Part shown: piece after piece, positions 43,700 through 51,900 of the stretch | Numbering within the stretch: the first letter of the stretch is position 1 | Layout of the letters: each line of letters begins with the position of its first letter | The notes under the pieces: model-generated | Seen by the model: the letters and a program-made list of their open reading frames with translations, nothing else | What the model was told of the DNA's origin: nothing | Databases searched by the model: none | Program-made: the position numbers and the translations under genes | Assembly (NCBI RefSeq): GCF_014287705.1 | Contig: NZ_JACOOY010000003.1 | Location: 186,001-250,000, forward strand | DNA from: Dorea_D hominis | GTDB lineage: Bacteria > Bacillota > Clostridia > Lachnospirales > Lachnospiraceae | Length of the DNA: 64,000 bases | Direction: 5' to 3'

Positions 43700-44991
43700 T
43701 AGTAAGAGATTTTTTGATCTGCCTTCTTCAGATGTATCTGTTGGAAGATCTGGAAAAGAACATGCTTCCATACAGAAGAGAAAACTTTTGGGGAAAATTT
43801 CTCGTATATTTTGTCGTAGCGCTGATAATGCTCGGAATCAACCACTTGGAATCCTCAATATTTAATATGGTAATGATTCCGGTAACGTATATGATTGTGT
43901 CAATGGTTGTGTTCCGGGGAAATATATGGAAGAAGCTGGTTATAGTATGCTGCTATTATGTGCTGGCAATTATTCCTGAATTTCTCTTTGCAACGCTTAC
44001 GAATGCGTATGGCGTGACTGGTGCATCTGAGGGTTTTGGGACGGAAATAGAAAAAACATTAGCGCTACTACTGATGAGTACCATGACATTTCTGTTTATT
44101 AAATGCATTAATCAGGTAACGAGAAAAAGGGATTATCTGACGATTGAGAATAAAACTTTTACTGTGCTGCTCATGCTGCCAACCGCTACGATCATTATAT
44201 TAGGATGTGTGTTTTATTCAAATATTTCTTTTGAAGGAATGAACAGGGTTATGGTTCCGGTAGGAGCTTCGCTGCTGCTATTGACGAATATCTTCATTTT
44301 CTCAGTGTTTGACCGGTTTGTAGAGAAATCAGAAGAAGTGAAGAAGATGGACCGGCTTTACCAGAAAAGCAGGGCGGAGATTGCTAATTTACAGTATATG
44401 AATAAGGTCAATGAGGATAACAGGGCATTCTTACACGATATAAATAAATTCATTTGTACAGTAGCCGGTTTGATGGAAGAAGGAGAAAATCAAGAGGTTA
44501 AGGAGATTATGGAACATTTAGGTGTCCGGATTCAGAGCCTTCAAAAAGGTGTGTATTGCGAACACCCGATCTTGAACAGCATCCTGTGCGAAAGGAAATT
44601 CCTTGCGGAATCTAAAAATATTTCCTATAAGATTACTCTGGGTAATGATCTCAGGCTGGACTTTCTGGAAGAACTGGATATGATCTCAATCGTAGGTAAT
44701 CTTTTGGATAACGCACTGGAAGCGGCAGAAAAGACAAAAGATGGCCGATATGTGGAATGCAGGATGTATATGGGAAATGAGGAACATTTCCTTGTTATGG
44801 AATTTTGCAACGGGTATGTTGTTCCACTGTTAAAGGACAAGGACCGGTACATAAGCACCAAAAGAGATGCAGACAGTCACGGGATCGGACTGCATACGGT
44901 GGGAAAACTGGTTAAAAAGTATGCGGGAATTATGAGAGTGGAGGCCGGAGAACGGGAGTTCTCTGTTAAGCTTATCTTTACAATAAAATAA
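43696..44991 (+). CDS. agrC: AgrC-like peptide-sensing histidine kinase (GHKL type)
   Basis: A 431-residue membrane kinase. The first 210 residues contain about six hydrophobic spans, the sensor part. A dimerization helix bears the phosphoacceptor His247 in FLHDINKF. The ATPase domain has the N box NLLDNALEAAEKT near residue 335 and GIGLHTVGKL near 400. This matches the AgrC/ComD family, which detects cyclic peptides. Translationally coupled to the regulator upstream. A strong hairpin separates it from the peptide gene. Confidence 0.9.
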   Translation: MIVRDFLICLLQMYLLEDLEKNMLPYRRENFWGKFLVYFVVALIMLGINHLESSIFNMVMIPVTYMIVSMVVFRGNIWKKLVIVCCYYVLAIIPEFLFATLTNAYGVTGASEGFGTEIEKTLALLLMSTMTFLFIKCINQVTRKRDYLTIENKTFTVLLMLPTATIIILGCVFYSNISFEGMNRVMVPVGASLLLLTNIFIFSVFDRFVEKSEEVKKMDRLYQKSRAEIANLQYMNKVNEDNRAFLHDINKFICTVAGLMEEGENQEVKEIMEHLGVRIQSLQKGVYCEHPILNSILCERKFLAESKNISYKITLGNDLRLDFLEELDMISIVGNLLDNALEAAEKTKDGRYVECRMYMGNEEHFLVMEFCNGYVVPLLKDKDRYISTKRDADSHGIGLHTVGKLVKKYAGIMRVEAGEREFSVKLIFTIK

Positions 44992-45000
44992 AGATGTGCA

Positions 45001-45060
45001 AAAATCGCCCAAAAAGTTACCGTTTTTGCCACGGTAATTGAAAAGAGGGCGATTTTTGTG
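45001..45060 (+). terminator. Strong hairpin between the kinase and peptide genes
   Basis: AAAATCGCCC (45001-45010) pairs with GGGCGATTTT (45047-45056), with an inner TTACCGT/ACGGTAA stem, followed by TTTGTG. Likely terminator or attenuator separating the receiver pair from the signal-producing pair. No convincing promoter is seen in the 35 bases before the peptide gene. Confidence 0.65.
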
Positions 45061-45092
45061 TAAACTTTCGGAAAAAAGGAGGCTTTGTAACT

Positions 45093-45251
45093 ATGAAAAA
45101 AATAATCAGAAAAAACCTGGGAATCAAACTGCTTGGAGCTGTAAACTGTCTTGCACTCTGCTTGACGGCGTATACGGCAAATCTGGCGTGCAACTGGCTG
45201 TACTATCAGGAAGATGAGCCGGAAGAAGTTAAGAAAATGAGGAAATTCTAG
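45093..45251 (+). CDS. agrD: AgrD-like cyclic autoinducer prepeptide
   Basis: A 52-residue prepeptide: basic amphipathic leader MKKIIRKNLGIKLLGAV, a hydrophobic stretch, then ANLACNWLYYQEDEPEEVKK. The single downstream cysteine, Cys33, followed by four residues and then an acidic tail with DEPEE, matches AgrD peptides; aligned to the clostridial form CLWFT-HQPEEP, the ring would be Cys-Asn-Trp-Leu-Tyr (residues 33-37). The tail to be removed by AgrB would be residues 38-52. AAAAAAGGAGGCTTTG precedes ATG 45093. The stop overlaps the AgrB start by one base. Ring size and N-terminal trim are predicted by analogy. Confidence 0.85.
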   Translation: MKKIIRKNLGIKLLGAVNCLALCLTAYTANLACNWLYYQEDEPEEVKKMRKF

Positions 45252-45835
45252 TGTGGAAAAAAATGGCTGGTCGGCTTTTTGAACTACAAAGCAGGAATGG
45301 GATTCTTGAAGAGAAAGACCGCAGGCTGTATGAATATGCTTACGGCGTACTGCTGGGCAGGGTGGTAATATACCTTATCATCGTCATACTTGGCATCATA
45401 ACGGGGAATTGGATGGAGATGATAGTCTTTTTATTGCCCTTTACTGTTTTAAGGCAGTATGCCGGAGGGATTCATTTGGAAAAGGCAGGGGGCTGCATGG
45501 CTGTTTCCGGTATCCTTGTCCTTCTATGCAGTCTGTATCTGGCGTCTGCTCCGGCTGTAATATGGCAAATGCGGATCATATGGTTTGTCGCGGTTGGCGT
45601 TATATTTATCATGGCGCCGGTAGATGCCGGCAGCAAGAAGTTGGATGCGAAAGAGAAAAAAGTTTATGGGATGCGCGCGAGGGTAATTTTAGTTATTGAA
45701 TGCGCGATAGCAGGTGTTTTTTCTGTGATTGGATATTCCCTGATCGTAAACGGGATTATGGTAGCGCATATTGTTTTGGCGTCTGGTTTAATATTAGGAT
45801 GGACCAAAATTTTTTTTGATAAAGAGTTAGAGTGA
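45251..45835 (+). CDS. agrB: AgrB accessory-gene processing protease
   Basis: A 194-residue integral membrane cysteine protease that cuts the AgrD C-terminus and forms the thiolactone. The catalytic pair is seen in RQYAGGIHLEKAGGC (His about 75, Cys about 82). About five membrane spans follow. The start is GTG 45251, sharing its G with the agrD stop, with TGAGGAAATT upstream; ATG 45263 is an alternative. It is followed after 97 bases by the biosynthetic genes on the same strand, without an obvious terminator in between, so signal production and biosynthesis may be one transcript. Confidence 0.88.
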   Translation: MWKKMAGRLFELQSRNGILEEKDRRLYEYAYGVLLGRVVIYLIIVILGIITGNWMEMIVFLLPFTVLRQYAGGIHLEKAGGCMAVSGILVLLCSLYLASAPAVIWQMRIIWFVAVGVIFIMAPVDAGSKKLDAKEKKVYGMRARVILVIECAIAGVFSVIGYSLIVNGIMVAHIVLASGLILGWTKIFFDKELE

Positions 45836-45932
45836 ACTAATCCATGATAGGAATAAGAAATACCTGGGAAAAGCGTATTGCAAAAGGATGATAAACAGAA
45901 CAAAAAGAACATGATACAAGAGGAATATAAAA

Positions 45933-46658
45933 GTGAATTTGAAATTGATAAAAAATACAGAAAATATCAACAAAGAGAAAATAACCTTGTTCTGCCTGCC
46001 GTTTGCAGGAGGCGGTGCTTCTGCTTATAACCAGTGGGCGAAAAAGATGCAGGGGAAAGTAACGGTATGCCCAGTTCAGCTTCCGGGAAGGGAAGAACAG
46101 ATCATGGAGAAACCGTATATAGATATGTCGGTTATGTTAGATGACCTGGAAGAGGCTGTAAGAAAGGTTGTGTACGGACCGTATGCCTTATGGGGACACA
46201 GTATGGGTGGGAAGATCGCCTATGAGCTGGAAAAACGGTTGGAGGCAGCGGGATATACTGCAAAATGCCTGTTTATTTCCGGCAGCCGGGTTCCTAGTAT
46301 TCCGGAGCCAAATCCAATCTATCATCTTCCGGATGAAGAGTTTAAGAGGGAACTGGGGAGATTTGAAGGGACGCCCAAGGAGGTACTGGAGAACCAGGAA
46401 TTGCTGGATTTCTTTCTGCCTATGCTGCGGGCAGATTTTACCATGGATGAAACGTATTATGACAAGGCGGGAATAGTGCTGCATACGCCTATCGCTGCAT
46501 TTGGCGGAGAAAAGGACGGAGAAGCGGATGAGAGTGCGATCTTGGAATGGGGAAAGTATACGGACAATGATTTTAACTACCGGATATTTCCGGGAGGACA
46601 TTTTTATCTGCGGGATTGTGAAGACGAAGTAATAAGTGAGGTCATGAGACTGCTTTAG
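45933..46658 (+). CDS. Type II thioesterase of the NRPS pathway
   Basis: A 241-residue alpha/beta hydrolase that removes wrongly loaded groups from carrier domains. It shows the family start FCLPFAGGGASAYNQW, the nucleophile elbow GHSMGG with Ser90, an aspartate near GEKDGEADE, and His in PGGHFYLRD near the C-terminus. It is of the GrsT/YbtT class. The start is GTG 45933 with AGAGGAATATAAAA. First biosynthetic gene of the block, 10 bases before the phosphopantetheinyl transferase. Confidence 0.88.
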   Translation: MNLKLIKNTENINKEKITLFCLPFAGGGASAYNQWAKKMQGKVTVCPVQLPGREEQIMEKPYIDMSVMLDDLEEAVRKVVYGPYALWGHSMGGKIAYELEKRLEAAGYTAKCLFISGSRVPSIPEPNPIYHLPDEEFKRELGRFEGTPKEVLENQELLDFFLPMLRADFTMDETYYDKAGIVLHTPIAAFGGEKDGEADESAILEWGKYTDNDFNYRIFPGGHFYLRDCEDEVISEVMRLL

Positions 46659-46668
46659 AGAATGAAAA

Positions 46669-47367
46669 ATGGAGATTAAACGATACGGAGAAAAGGAATT
46701 TCTGTCAGCAGACAAACTTTATATCCGTGAAAATGAGATACATATATGGTGTATCCGCTGGCCTGAAATGACAGATTTCTGGAAGAACCATGAATATATC
46801 CTGAGTGGGCAGGAATTGGAGCAAGCCGGAAGATTCCGTTTTCCTGAAGACAGGATGCGTTATATAGCCGGGAAGGTTGTCGTGCGGATCCTCTTAAAAA
46901 GATACTTAGATATGGAAACGATTGATTTTTCTGTCAATGAACTGGGTAAGCCTTATCATAAAGAAATCGCAGGAAAGCAGACAGTCAATTTTAATATTTC
47001 GCATTCGGGGGAATTCATACTGGAGGGATTCGCTGTCGGAATGGATATCGGAGTGGATGTACAGGAAATGGCAGGATGCCCGGATTACAGGGAGATAGCC
47101 GGGAATTTCTATACGGCAGAAGAAGCGGAAGATGTAATAAATGAGGGACCGGAACTGTTTTTCCAGTATTGGGCGGCGAAAGAAGCGTATGTAAAAGCGA
47201 TCGGTATTGGATTGGGAAGAGGAATGGATTTCTTCTCTGTCAGAAACGGGGAAATTACAGAAAAAGGCAGGAAAGGCCAGGGATGGCATTTGTATCCGGT
47301 AAAGATTGAGGGATATGCTGCGTATGTGGCGGCGCATAAGAAAGGAGACAAATCAAATGAGTTATAA
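46669..47367 (+). CDS. 4'-phosphopantetheinyl transferase (Sfp type)
   Basis: A 232-residue enzyme that converts apo carrier domains to the active holo form using coenzyme A. The metal-binding motif GMDIGVDVQEM lies near residues 125-135 and FQYWAAKEAYVKAIGIGL near 165-182, both diagnostic of the Sfp family. The NRPS genes downstream contain four carrier domains that need it. The last 11 bases overlap the aryl-AMP ligase gene. No strong ribosome binding site precedes ATG 46669, suggesting coupling to the gene upstream. Confidence 0.88.
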   Translation: MEIKRYGEKEFLSADKLYIRENEIHIWCIRWPEMTDFWKNHEYILSGQELEQAGRFRFPEDRMRYIAGKVVVRILLKRYLDMETIDFSVNELGKPYHKEIAGKQTVNFNISHSGEFILEGFAVGMDIGVDVQEMAGCPDYREIAGNFYTAEEAEDVINEGPELFFQYWAAKEAYVKAIGIGLGRGMDFFSVRNGEITEKGRKGQGWHLYPVKIEGYAAYVAAHKKGDKSNEL

Positions 47368-48946
47368 GAAGGATATGAGCAAATACGAGCATCTGGAAGG
47401 ATGGGAACGATGCGGCTTTGGAGAGCAGCTTGATAAGTGGGCGGAAAAATATGGAGAAAGAACTGCGGTCACGGACAGCGAAGACGAGATCAGTTATATG
47501 GAATTAAAGCAAAAAGCAGATTGTCTTGCGGCAGCTTTTCTGCGTAAAGGGATTTTAAAGGGAGACAAAGTGCTTGTGCAGCTTCCGAATAGGATTTCTT
47601 TTGTGATCGTGTTTTTTGCGCTTTCCAAGATTGGGGCGGTGCCAATCATGATGCTGCCGGCCCACAGGGAGGCGGAACTGGAAGGAATTATTGAACTGGC
47701 AAAGCCGGCCGCTTATATTGTGGTGGAGAAATATCTGGGATTTTCATATGTGCCGATGGCAAATGCGATGAAAGAGAAATATTCATGTATCCGGCATATA
47801 TTTGTAGATAGCGAATCCGGGGATATCAGTGGAATGATTGCGGAAACGTGTGGAGAAAATGGAGCATTTCCGGCTGTGGATGGGTATGAAACGGCGGTGC
47901 TTTTGCTGTCCGGCGGGACGACAGGGGTTCCGAAACTGATTCCGCGCACCCATACGGATTATATGTATAATGCCCGCATGTCCGCGAAGAGATGCCGCTT
48001 GGATAGCAGTGACGTTTATCTGGCGTCTCTTCCGGTAGCTCATAATTTCCCATTATGCTGCCCGGGGCTTTTAGGCACGCTGGACGTGGGAGGAAAAGTT
48101 GTGCTTGCGTCTGCGACCAGCCCGGATGATATCCTTGACGCAATTACAGAGGAAGGTGTCACGATAACGGCATTGGTTCCTGCTATGGTTACTGTGTGCA
48201 TGGAAATGCTGGAATGGGATGAAAATTATGATATATCCAGCCTGCGGATTTTGCAGGTGGGCGGCGCAATGCTGGAAGATTCCCTTGCGGATAAGATCAT
48301 TGAAGAATGGCCGTGTAAACTGATGCAGGTATTTGGTACGGCGGAGGGGCTACTGTCCTTTACTAGCCCGGAGGATGAAGGTTCCCTGATCGCAAGATGT
48401 CAGGGAACTCCGGTGTCTCCAGCGGATGAAGTGAAGATTGTGGATGAAGAAGATAAGGCCGTACCGGAAGGAGTTTTTGGGGAATTATTATCCAGAGGCC
48501 CGTATACGATTGATGGTTATTATATGGCGGAGGAAGCGAATAAAAAGAGCTTTACGCCGGACGGATTTTACCGGACGGGCGATAAAGCTATGTGGACGAA
48601 AGACGGAAGGTTACGTTTGGGCGGGAGGATCAAAGAGCAGATTAACCGCGCCGGAGAAAAGATCATGCCTTCAGAGATTGAAGCTTACCTTTGCAGGCAT
48701 TCGAAAATCAAAGAGGCAGCCGTTGTCGGCGTTCCGGATGAAACCCTTGGAAACCGGATATGTGCATTCCTTGTGACCGATGATGAAGCCGGGATCGATT
48801 TACAGGAAATCCACAGGTTCCTGCGGGAAATAGGCATTGCGGCGTATAAAATGCCGGATCAGATAGAACGGGTAGAGACATGGCCGCTGACCAGCGTAGG
48901 AAAAATAGATAAGAAAGCATTAGAACGGATGGCGCAGGAAAAATAG
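47357..48946 (+). CDS. Aryl-AMP ligase (DhbE/EntE/YbtE/MbtA family), salicylate-type pocket
   Basis: A 529-residue stand-alone adenylation enzyme that activates an aryl acid and loads it on the ArCP of the next gene. Core motifs: LLLSGGTTGVPKLI (about 183), RTGDKAMW, and the C-terminal VGKIDKKAL. The pocket reads AHNFPLCCPG (about 226-235): the conserved Asn is kept, and the position that is Ser240 in the dihydroxybenzoate enzyme DhbE is Cys, with AEGLL in place of AEGLV. From memory of that family, Cys and Leu at these positions go with salicylate. ATG 47357 follows AAAGGAGACAAATCAA. No salicylate-forming enzyme is visible. Confidence 0.88.
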   Translation: MSYKKDMSKYEHLEGWERCGFGEQLDKWAEKYGERTAVTDSEDEISYMELKQKADCLAAAFLRKGILKGDKVLVQLPNRISFVIVFFALSKIGAVPIMMLPAHREAELEGIIELAKPAAYIVVEKYLGFSYVPMANAMKEKYSCIRHIFVDSESGDISGMIAETCGENGAFPAVDGYETAVLLLSGGTTGVPKLIPRTHTDYMYNARMSAKRCRLDSSDVYLASLPVAHNFPLCCPGLLGTLDVGGKVVLASATSPDDILDAITEEGVTITALVPAMVTVCMEMLEWDENYDISSLRILQVGGAMLEDSLADKIIEEWPCKLMQVFGTAEGLLSFTSPEDEGSLIARCQGTPVSPADEVKIVDEEDKAVPEGVFGELLSRGPYTIDGYYMAEEANKKSFTPDGFYRTGDKAMWTKDGRLRLGGRIKEQINRAGEKIMPSEIEAYLCRHSKIKEAAVVGVPDETLGNRICAFLVTDDEAGIDLQEIHRFLREIGIAAYKMPDQIERVETWPLTSVGKIDKKALERMAQEK

Positions 48947-48960
48947 AAGGAGACAGAATC

Positions 48961-51900
48961 ATGGAATATATAGAGATAAAGGAACAGATCAAACAAAAGC
49001 TGCCGGTAGCCAGAGATTTGGGGGATTCCGAAAATCTGCTGGAGCTTGGGCTTTCATCCCTGACGATCATGCGTCTGGTAAACCAGTGGAGAAAACAGGG
49101 GGTTAAGGTTTCATTCGGTTCATTGATGGAAAATCCTACCCTTGAAGGCTGGTGGGCGCTGATCCAGCGCAGCATGAAGAAAAAAGCGGGCAAAAAACGG
49201 GCGCAAGAATCTAAGATAACGCCGGAAAAGGATATGAAACAGCCGTTTCCTTTAACAGACGTACAGTATGCATATTGGGTTGGCAGGGATGAAGAACAGG
49301 CTCTTGGAGGAATAGACTGTCATGCGTATTTAGAGTTTGATGGGGGAAATATAGATCCGGAGCGTCTGGAAAAAGCATGGAATGTGCTGCAGTATCATCA
49401 TCCCATGCTGCGTGCCTGCTTTTTGGAAGATGGGACACAGAAAATCCTGGATAAGCCGTATTGTGAAAAAATAAAGGTTCATGATTTTTCACGGATGTCA
49501 TCTGAGGAAGCAGAGGTAATGGCAGTATCTGTCAGAGAACGTTTATCCCATCGGAAGCTAAAGATCGAGGAAGGCGAAGTGGCAGGAATAGAGCTTACGC
49601 TTTTTCCTGAAAATAGGGCACGCATGCACGTGGATATGGCACTTTTGGTTGCCGATGTACAGAGTTTGCAGATCTTATTGAGGGATTTGGCGGCTGCCTA
49701 TCGCGGAGAAAGCCTTCCGGCAGAATCAAAAGGGTGGAATTTTGCTTCTTATCTGGAACGGCAAAAAGAGGAAGATAAGGAAGAGAGAAACAATGCAGAA
49801 GGATACTGGAAAAAACGCTTGGAACATTTGCCGAAAGGGCCAGGCCTGCCACTGGCAAAACGGCCGCAGGAAGTGACAAAGACTGTATTCAACCGCAGGA
49901 TTGTAAGGATTGGCAAGGAAGAGTGGGCTCATCTGCAAGTACGGGCAAAGGAATACCAGACAACTCCGGCAATGGTTCTTCTTACTGCATATGCGACGGT
50001 TTTGGAACGGTGGAGCAGGAATCATCGTTTCCTTATTAATATTCCATTGTTTAACCGGAAAACAGAGCAGCAGGGATTGGAAGACGTGATAGCAGATTTC
50101 ACTACACTGTTATTGCTGGAGATTGACTGCGAAGGGAATCCGACGTTTGCAGAATTGCTAGACAGGATCCAGAAGCAGCTCCATGAGGATATGAAGTATA
50201 CGGCATATTCTGGCGTGCAAGTCCAGAGAGACCTTGCACAGATGTATGGAGACGCATCGGCAGTGGCGCCGGTTGTTTTTGCCTGCAATCTGGGAACGCC
50301 GTTGGTAAATGATACGTTCCGGAAAGAACTGGGGCAGTTTTCCTATATGATTTCCCAAACGCCGCAGGTGTGGAATGACTTCCAGAGTTATGAAGATGAA
50401 AATGGCGTACAGCTTACATGGGACAGCGTGGATAAGTTATTCCCGGAGAATATGATCCCGGATATGCTGGAGTGTTTTGAGAATCTTCTGCATGAATTGG
50501 GAAAGAAGGACTGGAATCAGCGATTTGATGTGCTTCCTGAAAAAAGAAAAAGAGAAATTGAAGATACAGCGCGTACAGGAGTGCCGGAGCGTGTGGAATG
50601 CCTGCATTGGGCTGTTATGAACCATGCGGAAGTTTGCCCGGAAGATATTGCGCTTATTGATGCGGGAAGCGGAAGATCGGTTTCCTATGGGGAATTAAAA
50701 GCACGGGCGACAGCAGTGGCGGCAGGGATTTCAGAAAAGGATATTAAGGGAGTCCCAGTTGCACTTACCCTGCCGCGCGGGATAGAACAGATCGAGGCGG
50801 CATTAGGAATTTTGCTTTCCGGAAATTCATACCTTTCGGTCAGCTTAAGCCAGCCTAAAGATCGGAGAGCGTTAATCCATGAGAAGACGGGAGTCCGCTA
50901 TGTGGTCACGAATCGGGAATTATCCGAAAAACTGGACTGGCCGGAAGGTACGGAAATCCTTGTGATGGAAGGTATGGAAGAGGGACAGGAAAATGTGAGA
51001 CTGCCAGAGGTGTCGCCGAAGGACAGCGCCTATATCATCATGACGTCAGGCTCTACAGGTGTTCCGAAGGGTGTAGAGATTGCGCATGAAAGCGCATGGA
51101 ATACGGTTCAGGATATTAATGAAAAGTACCATGTGACAAGTGCAGATCGGGCGCTGGCTGTATCAGCTATGGATTTTGACCTGTCGGTATATGATGTTTT
51201 TGGAATTTTAGGCGCAGGAGGAACATTGGTATTGCTTCCAGAGCAGGAGAGAAGGAATGCGGATTACTGGCTGGAACAAGTGTTGAAATATCAGATTACC
51301 GTTTGGAATTCAGTGCCGGTGCTTCTGGATATGCTTTTGATACGGGCGGAATCCATGAAACAGAAACTGCCGATCAGGGCGGTTATGCTTTCCGGAGATT
51401 GGATTGGGATGGATCTCCCGCAGAGGGTTGCGGCATGGACAGAGGATTGCCAGTTTGTCGCTATGGGAGGAGCTACAGAGGCAAGTATCTGGTCCAATTA
51501 TCAGAATGTTACCCTGCCGATGCCGAAAAACTGGAAATCTATTCCTTATGGAAAGCCACTCAGATATCAGGCATATCGTGTTGTGGATGAGTATGGAAGG
51601 GATTGCCCTTACTGGGCAGAAGGCGAACTCTGGATTGGCGGTTTTGGTGTAGCAAAAGGATATAGGGGAGATTCTGCGCTTACGGGGCAGAAATTTATCA
51701 CAGATCAGTATGGAAGATGGTATCGGACCGGAGATCTCGGAAGAATCTGGGATGATGAGACAATTGAATTTTTGGGAAGAAAAGACCATCAGGTAAAGAT
51801 CCGCGGACACAGGATTGAATTGGGAGAAATTGAACATGCGATTCAGGAGTTTCCGGGTGTGGCTCATGCAGTTGTTGATACAGTTAGTGATGGTCATGGC

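Noticed and set aside
45844..45891. 15-codon frame between agrB and the thioesterase gene as a second signal peptide
   Set aside because: No ribosome binding site, no cysteine and no leader features; too short to support.
51310..51897. 195-codon frame on the minus strand opposite the first A domain
   Set aside because: Overlaps conserved adenylation motifs on the sense strand; no ribosome binding site or recognisable product.
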